A stretch of DNA of 64,000 nt, taken from the NCBI GenBank assembly GCA_902518705.1, contig CABYHW010000001.1, positions 1-64,000 on the forward strand, written 5' to 3'. Position 1 is the first letter of the stretch. Each line of letters begins with the position of its first letter. Positions 9,737 to 18,923 of the stretch are shown here, piece by piece. The stretch is from an uncultured Alphaproteobacteria bacterium (GTDB taxonomy: Bacteria > Pseudomonadota > Alphaproteobacteria > HIMB59 > GCA-002718135). The notes beneath the pieces were generated by a model that saw only the letters and a list, made by a program, of their open reading frames with translations, was not told the origin of the DNA and ran no database searches. A program made the position numbers and the translations under genes.

Positions 9737-10186
9737 TTGAATTATTTGCTTTCACTTAATAAAAGATATGTTTATTTATTTTTTTTGTTGGTATCATTTT
9801 TTATTTTAATCTTTTTTATGTATAAATTTATTGAAAATTATGATGAAAATATAAATGAAAATTCATTGAAATTTTCAGGAATAGATATTGCGGAACCAAG
9901 ATTTACTATAAGTGGAAGAGATGAAAATATTAATATTACTGCAAAAGAAGGAAATTTTATTGGTGAAGATAAAGTACTTCTAAACAAAGAAGTGATATTT
10001 GATTCAAGTAATTTTAGTATTCAAGCTCAGAGTGTAATCATTAATAGAAAAGAACAATCTGCAATCAGTAATTACAAATCATTGTTTAAATCAAAAAAAA
10101 CAATAATAGTATCAGATGGATTCAATATACATCAGGGTGGTTTAAAAATAGAGTTTTATGGTAAATCTAAAATAACTATTAAATGA
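9737..10186 (+). CDS. lptC: LPS export protein LptC
   Basis: This 149-residue protein has one N-terminal membrane segment (about residues 10-30, YVYLFFLLVSFFILIFFMYKF) and then a periplasmic beta-jellyroll-like part. LptC is the bitopic protein that passes LPS from the LptBFG transporter to LptA. Sequence identity in the family is low, so the call rests on size, topology and the place between kdsD and lptA-lptB. The only suitable start is TTG, one base after the kdsD stop; the first in-frame ATG would remove the membrane anchor. The stop overlaps the lptA start (ATGA). Confidence 0.85.
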   Translation: MNYLLSLNKRYVYLFFLLVSFFILIFFMYKFIENYDENINENSLKFSGIDIAEPRFTISGRDENINITAKEGNFIGEDKVLLNKEVIFDSSNFSIQAQSVIINRKEQSAISNYKSLFKSKKTIIVSDGFNIHQGGLKIEFYGKSKITIK

Positions 10187-10950
10187 AATCAAAATTAATA
10201 TTTATATTTTTAGTTTTAAGCTTAAATAATAGTCTCTACTCACGTGAAATAGGGCAAACTGAAATTACAGCTGAAAATGGTGTAGAAGTATTTCAAGATG
10301 AAAAATATTATTTAATTAAACAAAACGTTAAAATTGTATCTGATGATTTTACATTAAATGCAGACGAAGTAAAAATATTCTTTAGAGATGATTTGTATGA
10401 TATAAAAATAATAAATGCCTTTGGTAATGTTATTTTAATTTCTGAAACAAACCTTATAAAAGCTGAAGGTGATGAATTATTATTCTACCTTGATGATGAA
10501 AAATTAAATATTCTTGGAAACAATTCAATATTTTCAAACGAAGATATAATTATAAAGTCAAATGGAAAAATAATTATTGAAAATAGCAGTGGAAAATTTG
10601 AAATATTGGGGAAAAAATCATCACTTGAATCCAAAGAAATATTTATAAAAGGCAATCTTATAAATGGAAAAATGAATAAGTTAAGCAACAAAAATTCAAT
10701 CAAAGAACTTTATGTAAATGATGACAATATTGCTTATATCAAAAATAATGAAATTGAAATGTTTGCAAATATAATTAAATATGACGATCAATCTTCAATA
10801 ATTGAATTAGAAAATAATGTAAAAATAAAAAGCAAAAGTGAAACTATTATTGGAGATTATGGAATTCTTGATACCAAAAAAAATTCGTATAAGGTAAGAT
10901 CTAAAGATACAAACAAAGTAAAAGTTGTAATAACGAATAATAATGAATAA
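10183..10950 (+). CDS. lptA: LPS transport periplasmic protein LptA
   Basis: A 255-residue exported protein with a signal peptide (KLIFIFLVLSLNNSLYS, probable cut near residue 20-21) and a string of short beta-strands typical of the OstA/LptA fold: alternating ITAENGVEVFQ, LNADEVKIFF and IKAEGDELLFYLDD units. LptA forms the periplasmic bridge that carries LPS to the outer membrane. It is longer than E. coli LptA (185 residues), and the extra length looks like additional beta repeats. The ATG overlaps the lptC stop, and lptB starts eight bases before its end. Confidence 0.88.
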   Translation: MKSKLIFIFLVLSLNNSLYSREIGQTEITAENGVEVFQDEKYYLIKQNVKIVSDDFTLNADEVKIFFRDDLYDIKIINAFGNVILISETNLIKAEGDELLFYLDDEKLNILGNNSIFSNEDIIIKSNGKIIIENSSGKFEILGKKSSLESKEIFIKGNLINGKMNKLSNKNSIKELYVNDDNIAYIKNNEIEMFANIIKYDDQSSIIELENNVKIKSKSETIIGDYGILDTKKNSYKVRSKDTNKVKVVITNNNE

Positions 10951-11686
10951 ATTTAAGGTTCTAGATAATGGATTGATAATTGAAAAAATATCTAAAACTT
11001 ATGGAAATAAAGAAATTATAAGAGATCTTAGTATTTCAATAAGAAGAGGTGAAATAGTAGGGTTGTTAGGCCCAAATGGAGCAGGTAAAACAACAAGCTT
11101 TTATATGATTGTTGGTTTAGCAAAGCCTGATAGAGGTAATATTTATTTAGATAAAATTGATATATCTAATATGCCTATTTATAGTAGAGGAAAAATGGGA
11201 ATAAGCTACTTGCCCCAAGAAGCTTCAATATTTAGAGGGATGAATGTTGAAGATAACTTATTATCAATCATTGAAGTAGTTGAAAAAGATAAAAACAAAT
11301 CAAATATCATTCTTGAAAATTTATTAAATGAATTTGATATTAATCATGTTAGAAAATCAAAATCAATTGTATTATCTGGAGGAGAAAGAAGAAGGCTGGA
11401 GATTGCGAGAACTTTGGCTTCAAACCCTAAATATTTGTTATTAGATGAACCTTTAACTGGAATTGATCCAGTTTCAATTGATGAAATTAAGTTAATTATT
11501 AAAAAGCTAAAGAAAAAAAATATTGGTATCTTAATTACAGATCATAATGTTAGAGAAACTTTAAATATTGTTGATAAAGTTTATATTGTTAATGAAGGTG
11601 CTGTTTTCTTTGAAGGTGCGCCAGAAGATGCGGTTAATAATGAAAAAATAAAAAAATTTTACTTAGGTTCAGATTTTAAATTATAA
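10943..11686 (+). CDS. lptB: LPS export ABC transporter ATP-binding protein LptB
   Basis: LptB is the cytoplasmic ATPase that drives LPS extraction from the inner membrane with LptF/LptG. In 247 residues it shows Walker A GPNGAGKTT, the Q-loop LPQEASIFRGM that is typical of LptB, the signature LSGGERRRLEIAR, Walker B YLLLDEPLTGID and the switch histidine in ITDHNVRETL. The gene overlaps lptA by eight bases. lptF, lptG and lptD are not in this window. Confidence 0.97.
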   Translation: MNKFKVLDNGLIIEKISKTYGNKEIIRDLSISIRRGEIVGLLGPNGAGKTTSFYMIVGLAKPDRGNIYLDKIDISNMPIYSRGKMGISYLPQEASIFRGMNVEDNLLSIIEVVEKDKNKSNIILENLLNEFDINHVRKSKSIVLSGGERRRLEIARTLASNPKYLLLDEPLTGIDPVSIDEIKLIIKKLKKKNIGILITDHNVRETLNIVDKVYIVNEGAVFFEGAPEDAVNNEKIKKFYLGSDFKL

Positions 11687-11688
11687 TT

Positions 11689-12987
11689 ATGATTAGTGGC
11701 ATAATAAGTGGAGGTTTGAATGGTGCTCCATCAATTCCAGGTGATAAATCAATTTCGCATAGGTCAATTATAATACCCTCAATTGCTGATGGTGAATGTG
11801 AAATAGAAAATATTTTAAACTCTGATGATGTTAATAAAACAATTGATGCATTTAAATTAATGGGTGTAAAAATAGAAAAAAAAAATAATATTATTAGAAT
11901 TTATGGAAAAGGTCTTAACTCTCTGAAAAAACCTTCAAATGAGATTTATTTAGGAAACTCTGGTACTAGTGCAAGGCTTTTGTTGGGATTATTATCCTGG
12001 CAAAAATTTTCTTCAAAATTAATTGGCGATAATTCATTATCTTCAAGGCCAATGAAAAGAATTACAATCCCTTTAGAACGAATGGGTGCAAAATTTGAAA
12101 GTAAAAATGGTTCATTACCAATAAATATTAATGGAGTTGATTTAAAAGCTACTGATATTGATATTAAGATACCTTCTGCTCAAATTAAGTCAGGTTTACT
12201 TCTAGCAGCATTGAATACAGAGGGAATTTCTAAAATAACTGAAAATAGTATTACAAGAGATCATACAGAAATAATGTTAGATTCATTTGGTGCTCATATT
12301 GAAATTAAAAATGAATCAAATAAGAAAATAATTCATATCGAGGGAAAAAAAGAACTTAAGCCAAATAATATTATTGTCCCATCAGATTTATCAAGTAGTG
12401 CATTTTTTATTGTAGCAGCTTTAATAAATAAAAATTCCTTAATTAAATTAGAAAATATTAATAATAACCCTACAAGAAATGGCATTTTAAAAGCTCTTGA
12501 AAAAATGGGGGCAAAAATTATTTATAAAAATCACAGAACACTAAATAAAGAGCCCATATGTGATATTGAAATAAAAAGTTCTGAACTTAATGGGTGCCAT
12601 CTTGATGAAAGTTTCGCTGAGTTAATGATTGATGAATATCCAATTTTATCTGTTGCTGCATCTTTTGCTAATTCTCCTAGCGTTTTTAAAGGTTTAAAAG
12701 AGCTTAGAGTAAAAGAAAGTGACAGGTTGGAATTGATACATAAAAATTTGGTAAATTGTGGGGTTGAGTGCAAAATAGAAGAGGATAATTTATTTATAAA
12801 TCCTAAAAAAAATTATACAATTAAACATTCTGAGATAATAACAAATTATGATCATAGAATTGCAATGTCTTTTGCAATCATGGGATCAAAAATTGGACCT
12901 TTAAATATAAGAGATGCTGATTCAATAAATACAAGTTTTCCATCATTTATTAATGAATTTAACAAAATTGGTGGAAACATTAGTTGA
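11689..12987 (+). CDS. aroA: 3-phosphoshikimate 1-carboxyvinyltransferase (EPSP synthase)
   Basis: AroA joins shikimate 3-phosphate and phosphoenolpyruvate in the aromatic amino acid pathway. The 432 residues show PGDKSISHRS near the start, LGNSGTSARL near 86-95, SSRPM, SAQIKSGLLLAAL and RDHTEIM, with DYDHR-type motifs near the C-terminus (NYDHRIAMSFA). The four short motifs used to define class II EPSP synthases are all present: GDK-S, SAQ-x-K, N-x-T-R (NPTR) and R-x-H-x-E. The glycine of GNSGT is retained, where the glyphosate-tolerant CP4 enzyme has alanine. The gene is followed by cmk, overlapping by four bases (TTGA), as is usual in proteobacteria. Confidence 0.96.
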   Translation: MISGIISGGLNGAPSIPGDKSISHRSIIIPSIADGECEIENILNSDDVNKTIDAFKLMGVKIEKKNNIIRIYGKGLNSLKKPSNEIYLGNSGTSARLLLGLLSWQKFSSKLIGDNSLSSRPMKRITIPLERMGAKFESKNGSLPININGVDLKATDIDIKIPSAQIKSGLLLAALNTEGISKITENSITRDHTEIMLDSFGAHIEIKNESNKKIIHIEGKKELKPNNIIVPSDLSSSAFFIVAALINKNSLIKLENINNNPTRNGILKALEKMGAKIIYKNHRTLNKEPICDIEIKSSELNGCHLDESFAELMIDEYPILSVAASFANSPSVFKGLKELRVKESDRLELIHKNLVNCGVECKIEEDNLFINPKKNYTIKHSEIITNYDHRIAMSFAIMGSKIGPLNIRDADSINTSFPSFINEFNKIGGNIS

Positions 12988-13637
12988 AAAAAATTATTAT
13001 TACAATTGATGGTCCAGCTGCATCTGGAAAAGAAAAGATTGCTAAATATATTGCAAAAAAATGGAAATTAAAACATTTAGATAGTGGAATTTTATATAGG
13101 CAATTGGCACTAATTATTTTAAAGAAAAAAATAAAGTATGACAACCTATTTGAATTAAGAAAAATTATAAAGTCTAAACCCAAGTTAAGCCTTAGAAAAA
13201 CAAAGAAAATTAGATCGCAAGAGGTAAGTGCTCTAACATCAAGCATTGCAGTTTATAAATTTATTAGAGAGTATATTAATCGAAAACAGAGACAAATTGT
13301 TAAAATTAATTCTAATCAAAGAGGTTTTGTAATAGATGGTAGAGATATTGGCTCAGTTGTGTTTAAAAAAGCAGATTTAAAATTATTTGTATATGTTAGC
13401 GAAAAAAATAGAGCAAAAAGAAGATATAAACAGTTGATTGATAGTGGTGAAAAGTCTATATACCAAAAAATTTTGAAGGAAATTAAATTGAGAGATAGAC
13501 AAGATAAAAATAGAAAACACTCGCCGCTGGTTATTCCGAAGGGATCCCACTTAATTGAAAATAATGGTAGCTTCAATGATACAAAAAAACAAATTAATTA
13601 TTTAATAAGAAGTATTTTAGATGGATTATCAAAATAA
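12984..13637 (+). CDS. cmk: Cytidylate kinase with unusual P-loop
   Basis: Cmk phosphorylates CMP and dCMP. The 217 residues fit the family: IDGPAASGK near the start, HLDSGILYRQLA (CMP-binding, residues 30-41), a FVIDGRDIGSVVF segment near 110-122, and RRYKQL and LRDRQDKNR arginine-rich lid motifs. The P-loop is GPAASGKEK (residues 10-18), with Glu17 and Lys18 where most Cmk proteins have Gly and Thr. The start is TTG, overlapping the aroA stop by four bases; no better start is nearby. It overlaps rpsA by 17 bases. The aroA-cmk-rpsA-ihfB order supports the assignment despite the odd loop. Confidence 0.9.
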   Translation: MKKIIITIDGPAASGKEKIAKYIAKKWKLKHLDSGILYRQLALIILKKKIKYDNLFELRKIIKSKPKLSLRKTKKIRSQEVSALTSSIAVYKFIREYINRKQRQIVKINSNQRGFVIDGRDIGSVVFKKADLKLFVYVSEKNRAKRRYKQLIDSGEKSIYQKILKEIKLRDRQDKNRKHSPLVIPKGSHLIENNGSFNDTKKQINYLIRSILDGLSK

Positions 13638-15321
13638 TAATAAAATATCTAATTCTGAGTATGATGAGTTAATATCTAATTCATTAAAAGGCATTAAAAT
13701 AAAAGAAAAAACAATTATTGATGGTAAAATCATATCAATTGATAATGATATTGTAACCATCGATGTTGGACTAAAAAGTGAAGGAAGGGTTCCATTAAAT
13801 GAATTTACAAGACCAGGTCAGGACTCTGAAATTAAGGCAGGAGATATTATTGAAGTTTTTATAGAAAATGTAGACAATGCTAACGGTGAGACTGTTCTTT
13901 CAAGAGAAAAAGCAGTTAAACAAAAAGCCTGGCATGAATTACAAGATAGTTTTGCAAACAATAAAATTGTTACAGGTATCCCTTTCAACAGAGTTAAAGG
14001 TGGAATGAGTGTGGACTTAAGTGGAGTAACAGCTTTTCTTCCTGGAAGTCAAATTGATACAAGACAAATTATTAAAGATACAAAAGAACTGCTTAACAAA
14101 CCCTTAGAGCTAATAATTCTTAAGATGGATAAATACAGAGGAAATATTGTCGTATCAAGAAAAGCAATAACAGAAAATGAACTAAAGGAACAAAGAAAGG
14201 AACTACTTGAATCAATTGAAGAAGGTTCTGTAATCGAAGGAAAAGTTAAAAACCTTACTGATTATGGTGCTTTTGTTGACCTTGGAGGTCTTGATGGGCT
14301 TGTGCACGTAACAGATATATCATGGACAAAAATTAACAATCCTGCTGAAGTTTTAAAATTAAATCAAAAAATAAATGTTAAAGTTTTAAAGTTCGATGAG
14401 GAATTATCTAGACTAAGTCTTGGTATCAAACAATTAACAGAAGATCCTTGGGACAAAGTTAACGACAAATTTAAAGTAAACGAAATCATTGAAACAGAAG
14501 TATCAACAATATCTGACAATCAAATTTTTTTAAAAATAGAAAATAACTTTGATGGAATAATTCTTCTTAATGAACTAACTTGGCTCAAAAAACCTCCTCA
14601 TCCATCTAAAATTATTAATTTGGATGATAAAATTAAAGTAAAAATCCTAGAAATTGATGATGAAAAAAAGAGGATAGTATGTAGTCTTAAACAAATGAAA
14701 GATAACCCATGGAAAAAACTTAAGGATAATTATAATATTAATGATTCATTTGAAACAGAAGTAGTTAACATAGTTGATTTTGGTATCTTTGTAAAAGTAC
14801 AAGATGAAATTGATGGAATGGTACATGTATCTGATTTAAGTTGGGATGAGAAAGAATGCTTAAAAATGTTAAGTGAATTTAAAAAAGGTGAAAAGTTAAA
14901 AGTTAAAATTTTAGATATTAATGTAGAAAAAGAAAGAATTAGTCTTGGAATCAAACATCTTTCAAGTGATCCAATTCAAGACTTCATTGAAAAACATCCA
15001 TTGAAATCAAAAATATCGGGTAAAGTTACTGAAATTGATGAAAAAGGTATTAAAGTTGAGCTAGATACTAGTAATAAGATTTTTGGATATATTAAAAAAA
15101 TTAACCTTTCTAAAGACAAAGCTGAACAAAAGACTGATAGGTTTGGTGTAGGAGAGAGTGTAGAAACGATTATTATATCTATTGAATCTAAATCAAGAAT
15201 GATCAACCTTTCTATTAAAGAGCTTGAGATACAAGATGAAAAAGAAGTTCTTTCAAAATATGGTTCAAGTGAATCCGGAGCCTCTCTTGGTGATATTTTA
15301 GGATCTGTTCTAAAAAAATAG
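13621..15321 (+). CDS. rpsA: 30S ribosomal protein S1
   Basis: S1 helps the 30S subunit bind and unfold mRNAs. The 566-residue protein carries six OB-fold S1 repeats: the two N-terminal ones are the ribosome-binding type, and repeats three to five contain the clear G-x-V-x-x-L-x-D-Y-G-A-F-V-D-L pattern (for example near residues 205-225, VKNLTDYGAFVDLGGLDGLVHVTD). The family usually has about 550-570 residues, so this is full length. In a genome with few strong Shine-Dalgarno sites and several TTG starts, S1 is likely important for initiation (inference). It overlaps the end of cmk and lies five bases before ihfB. Confidence 0.98.
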   Translation: MDYQNNNKISNSEYDELISNSLKGIKIKEKTIIDGKIISIDNDIVTIDVGLKSEGRVPLNEFTRPGQDSEIKAGDIIEVFIENVDNANGETVLSREKAVKQKAWHELQDSFANNKIVTGIPFNRVKGGMSVDLSGVTAFLPGSQIDTRQIIKDTKELLNKPLELIILKMDKYRGNIVVSRKAITENELKEQRKELLESIEEGSVIEGKVKNLTDYGAFVDLGGLDGLVHVTDISWTKINNPAEVLKLNQKINVKVLKFDEELSRLSLGIKQLTEDPWDKVNDKFKVNEIIETEVSTISDNQIFLKIENNFDGIILLNELTWLKKPPHPSKIINLDDKIKVKILEIDDEKKRIVCSLKQMKDNPWKKLKDNYNINDSFETEVVNIVDFGIFVKVQDEIDGMVHVSDLSWDEKECLKMLSEFKKGEKLKVKILDINVEKERISLGIKHLSSDPIQDFIEKHPLKSKISGKVTEIDEKGIKVELDTSNKIFGYIKKINLSKDKAEQKTDRFGVGESVETIIISIESKSRMINLSIKELEIQDEKEVLSKYGSSESGASLGDILGSVLKK

Positions 15322-15326
15322 AACTG

Positions 15327-15623
15327 ATGCTACAATCTAATATTTTAGAAATACTTTACAAAAAATACAAACATCTAAATGAAGAGGATATTGATAATAT
15401 TTTTGAAATCTTTAAAAGAAAAATTACTGAATCTTTAGATGAAGGTAGAAAAATAGAAATTAGAGGATTTGGTACAATTAGTAAAAAAATTAATAAAGAA
15501 AAATATGTTAGAAATCCAAAAACTAATAAAGTAATTTTTAAAAAACAAACATATAAATTACACTTTAAAATTGGCAAATTACTTCACAGACGTTTAAATC
15601 CTAAAACTGATAATGAGACGTAA
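15327..15623 (+). CDS. ihfB: Integration host factor, beta subunit
   Basis: IHF is a DNA-bending nucleoid protein. The 98 residues match the HU/IHF family, with IEIRGFGTISKK and the arm RNPKTNK whose proline inserts into the minor groove. The position directly after rpsA is the standard location of ihfB. It overlaps pyrF by eleven bases. The partner ihfA is not in this window. Confidence 0.93.
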   Translation: MLQSNILEILYKKYKHLNEEDIDNIFEIFKRKITESLDEGRKIEIRGFGTISKKINKEKYVRNPKTNKVIFKKQTYKLHFKIGKLLHRRLNPKTDNET

Positions 15624-16296
15624 GAGAGTAATAGTAGCTCTAGATGGTAATAACCTAAAAAAATTAACAAAAATTGTAAGTGAATTAAAATTTGATGTCT
15701 ATGCTTTCAAAATTGGTTATGAATTTTTTTTTAATTTTGGCTTAACAGGTTATAAAAAAATCTATTCTATATGTCCAAAAATTTTTCTTGACTTAAAATT
15801 ACATGACATACCAAATACAGTTGAAAAAGGACTAGAGGCCTTACAAAAAATTAAACCTATTTTAACAACAATACATATATCAGGTGGTGATGATATGATG
15901 AAAGTTTCAAGCAATAAAAAGAAAAACACTAAAATTTTGGGTGTTTCAATTTTAACAAGTATGGATAGTATACAAACAAAGAGATATTATAACGAGAAAA
16001 ATATAACCTCATTAGTAAAAAAATTTGCTAATGCTGCTAAAAAAAATAAATTAGATGGTGTGGTATGTAGCCCTAAAGAAATCAAATATATTAGAAAAGA
16101 AATTGGAAAAAATTTTATAATAGTAACTCCTGGTATAAGAATTGACAAAAAAATAAAAAACGATGATCAAAAAAGAGTCGAAACTCCAAAAAAAGCCATA
16201 GAAATGGGAGCAAATTATTTAGTTATAGGCAGACCTATAACTGATTCAAAGAATCCTTTGAAAGTTTTAAAAGAAATAAATGAATCACTATCATAA
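15613..16296 (+). CDS. pyrF: Orotidine 5'-phosphate decarboxylase
   Basis: PyrF makes UMP from OMP, the last step of de novo pyrimidine synthesis. The 227-residue barrel has VALDGNN at the N-terminus, the catalytic D-x-K-x-x-D as Asp60, Lys62 and Asp65 in LDLKLHDIPNTV, GVVCSP near residue 152, VTPGIR near 174 and a phosphate-binding GRPIT near the end. The ATG overlaps the end of ihfB. The following trpF ATG is two bases after the pyrF stop. Confidence 0.97.
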   Translation: MRRKRVIVALDGNNLKKLTKIVSELKFDVYAFKIGYEFFFNFGLTGYKKIYSICPKIFLDLKLHDIPNTVEKGLEALQKIKPILTTIHISGGDDMMKVSSNKKKNTKILGVSILTSMDSIQTKRYYNEKNITSLVKKFANAAKKNKLDGVVCSPKEIKYIRKEIGKNFIIVTPGIRIDKKIKNDDQKRVETPKKAIEMGANYLVIGRPITDSKNPLKVLKEINESLS

Positions 16297-16297
16297 A

Positions 16298-16927
16298 ATG
16301 ATAATCAAAATATGTGGAATAAAGGATATAGATACATTACTTTGTTGTGAAAGAAATAAAGTTAATTATTTTGGGATGATTTTTTATACAAAAAGCCCAA
16401 GATTTATATCAGTAGAAAATGCAAAAAGGCTACTAAAAATTTCAGAAAATCTAAACATAAATGGTATTGGAGTTTTTGTGAATGAAAATATTAATAAACT
16501 AGAAGAAATAATATTAAATTTAAATTTAAAATTTTTACAATTACATGGAGACGAAGATGAAACTTATATAAACCATTTTAAAAATATTGGAGTTAAAATA
16601 ATCAAAGCTATTTCAATAAGACGTAAAGATGACTTAAATAAAATTAATGATTATAAAAATGTCGATTATTATTTGTTTGATTACAAGCCTTCAAAAGATG
16701 AGTTGCCAGGAGGAAATGCCAAGAGTTTTGATTGGAATATATTAAAGGATCTTAAAACTGACAAACCATGGTTTTTGTCTGGTGGTATAGATTCAAACAA
16801 TATTCAGCGTATTATTAGTGATATTAATCCGCATGGTGTAGATTTATCTTCAGGCGTTGAAAAAGAGCTTGGCATTAAAGATAATGGCATTATAAATAAT
16901 TTTATCGAGAAGTTGAATAATGCTTAA
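16298..16927 (+). CDS. trpF: Phosphoribosylanthranilate isomerase
   Basis: TrpF isomerises phosphoribosylanthranilate in tryptophan synthesis. I place the start at the ATG at 16298, which gives the usual [11 protein letters not shown]-terminus and 209 residues; an in-frame ATG at 16280 would add six residues not found in the family and run back into pyrF. Visible are KICGI (catalytic Cys6), FLQLHGDED, the FDYKP acid region, and the phosphate loop FLSGGID followed by GVDLSSGVE. It overlaps trpB by eight bases. The trpFBA unit without trpC, trpD or trpE nearby is the normal alphaproteobacterial split. Confidence 0.96.
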   Translation: MIIKICGIKDIDTLLCCERNKVNYFGMIFYTKSPRFISVENAKRLLKISENLNINGIGVFVNENINKLEEIILNLNLKFLQLHGDEDETYINHFKNIGVKIIKAISIRRKDDLNKINDYKNVDYYLFDYKPSKDELPGGNAKSFDWNILKDLKTDKPWFLSGGIDSNNIQRIISDINPHGVDLSSGVEKELGIKDNGIINNFIEKLNNA

Positions 16928-18128
16928 AAATACATTCAAAAGTTATCCAAATGAAAAAGGGTATTTTGGTCAGTTTGGTGGAAGGTATGTTTCCGAAACT
17001 TTAATGCCTTTAATTCTTGAAGTAGAAAAAGAATATGAAAAAATAAAAAATGACAGAAATTTTGTTAATGAGTTTAATCATTATTTAAAAACATATGTTG
17101 GAAGACCAAGCCCATTATTTTTAGCTGAAAGAATTACTAATGATCTTGGTGGTCCAAAAATTTATTTTAAAAGGGACGAATTAAACCATACAGGTGCTCA
17201 TAAAATTAATAATTGCATGGGTCAAATCTTACTAGCAAAAAAAATGGGTAAGACTAGAATCATAGCAGAAACAGGAGCAGGTCAACACGGTGTCGCAACA
17301 GCAACAGTGTGTGCTTTATTTGGATTACCTTGTATAGTTTATATGGGAGAAAAAGATATTGAAAGACAATCACCAAATGTCTTTAGGATGAAATTGTTAG
17401 GTGCAGAAATACGATCTGTTAATACTGGTTCAAAATCACTCAAAGATGCTATGAATGAAGCACTTAGGGATTGGGTTACAAATGTTAAAGACACTTTTTA
17501 TATAATAGGTACAGCGGCAGGACCTCATCCATATCCAGCTATGGTGAGAGATTTTCAATCTGTTATTGGAAAAGAAGTACGTGAGCAGCTTGAAGATGCT
17601 GAAGGAAGATCACCAGATTTATTAATGGCTTGTATCGGTGGAGGTTCAAATGCCTTAGGGTTGTTTCATGAATTTTTAGATGATTCTAATGTTGAAATGA
17701 TTGCTGTTGAAGCAGCTGGTCATGGTATCAATACTGATAAGCATGCGGCTAGTTTAACTGGTGGAAAACCAGGTGTATTGCATGGTAATAAAACCTATTT
17801 GCTACAATCAAACACTGGGCAAATTCAAGAGGCTCATTCCATTTCTGCTGGTTTAGATTATCCAGGTATTGGTCCAGAACATTCATTTTTATTTGAAGAA
17901 AAAAGAGTGACATATATGTCAGCAACCGATAGAGAAGCACTAGAAGCATTTCAGTATTGTTGTAGAATAGAAGGTATAATTCCAGCTTTAGAACCAGCTC
18001 ATGCATTAGCTGTATTGAAGAAAATAGCAAAAAACTATAGTAAAGATAAAATTGTTGTCATGAACATGTGTGGACGAGGTGATAAAGATATTTTTACAAT
18101 TGCTGATGAATTAAATATAAAGATTTAA
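16920..18128 (+). CDS. trpB: Tryptophan synthase beta chain
   Basis: TrpB condenses indole with serine using pyridoxal phosphate. The 402 residues include the Schiff-base lysine Lys95 in [10 protein letters not shown], the [10 protein letters not shown] loop carrying the catalytic glutamate, and the phosphate-binding GGGSNALG. Length and motifs are those of the TrpB1 type that works in complex with TrpA, which follows directly: the trpA ATG overlaps no base but begins immediately after the TAA. The gene is more conserved and slightly richer in GC than its neighbours. Confidence 0.98.
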   Translation: MLKNTFKSYPNEKGYFGQFGGRYVSETLMPLILEVEKEYEKIKNDRNFVNEFNHYLKTYVGRPSPLFLAERITNDLGGPKIYFKRDELNHTGAHKINNCMGQILLAKKMGKTRIIAETGAGQHGVATATVCALFGLPCIVYMGEKDIERQSPNVFRMKLLGAEIRSVNTGSKSLKDAMNEALRDWVTNVKDTFYIIGTAAGPHPYPAMVRDFQSVIGKEVREQLEDAEGRSPDLLMACIGGGSNALGLFHEFLDDSNVEMIAVEAAGHGINTDKHAASLTGGKPGVLHGNKTYLLQSNTGQIQEAHSISAGLDYPGIGPEHSFLFEEKRVTYMSATDREALEAFQYCCRIEGIIPALEPAHALAVLKKIAKNYSKDKIVVMNMCGRGDKDIFTIADELNIKI

Positions 18129-18923
18129 ATGACTGATTTAATTAGTCAGGCATTTAAAAATAAAGAAAAAAAACTAGTAACATTTGTTACTGGAGGTGAT
18201 CCTGATTTTGATACCAGTTTAGAAATTATTAAGACAATAATTAAAAATGGAGCTGATATTATGGAAATTGGAATGCCTTTTTCTGATCCAATGGCTGATG
18301 GCCCAACAATTCAGCTTTCAAGTAATAGAGCAATTAGTAAAGGAATTAATTTAGAAAATATTTTCTCTTTAGCCGCCGAGGCAAAGAAAATTAAAGTTGA
18401 TCTGCCTATTATTTTAATGGGTTACTACAACTTGATTTTATATTTTGGAATTGAGAAGTTTGTAAAAAGATGTAAAGAAAATGGTGTTGATGGTTTAATT
18501 ATTGTTGATCTACAACCTGAAGAAGATGAGGATTTGATCAATGAACTAAGAAACAACCAAATTGATCTTATTAGATTGATTACTCCTACAACTGATGAGG
18601 AAAGACTAAAATTGATATTAAACAATGCTAGTGGTTTTTTATATTATGTTAGTGTTATGGGAATTACTGGACAAAAATCTGCTGATTTAAATGATCTTGA
18701 AAAATCAGTGGCTTTTATCAAAAAACATACAAGCTTACCAGTTGTCCCTGGATTTGGTATTAAAAACTCAACCGATGTAAATAATATATGTAAAATAGCT
18801 GATGGTGCAGTTGTTGGCTCAAGTATAGTTAAAATTATTGAAGAAAATTTAACTAATAAAGAAGAAATGTTATCGAAAATTGATAAGTTTTCAAAAGATC
18901 TGAAAAATGGAACTAGAGTATGA
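18129..18923 (+). CDS. trpA: Tryptophan synthase alpha chain
   Basis: TrpA cleaves indole-3-glycerol phosphate and channels indole to TrpB. The 264-residue barrel has the catalytic Glu46 and Asp57 in MEIGMPFSDPMADGPTIQ and the phosphate-binding GFGI and GSSIV segments near the C-terminus. It follows trpB without a gap and overlaps accD by four bases (ATGA). Confidence 0.98.
   Translation: MTDLISQAFKNKEKKLVTFVTGGDPDFDTSLEIIKTIIKNGADIMEIGMPFSDPMADGPTIQLSSNRAISKGINLENIFSLAAEAKKIKVDLPIILMGYYNLILYFGIEKFVKRCKENGVDGLIIVDLQPEEDEDLINELRNNQIDLIRLITPTTDEERLKLILNNASGFLYYVSVMGITGQKSADLNDLEKSVAFIKKHTSLPVVPGFGIKNSTDVNNICKIADGAVVGSSIVKIIEENLTNKEEMLSKIDKFSKDLKNGTRV

Noticed and set aside
16280..16297. Upstream ATG for trpF at 16280.
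   Set aside because: It adds six residues inside pyrF that TrpF proteins lack; the ATG at 16298 gives the standard MIIKICGI start.
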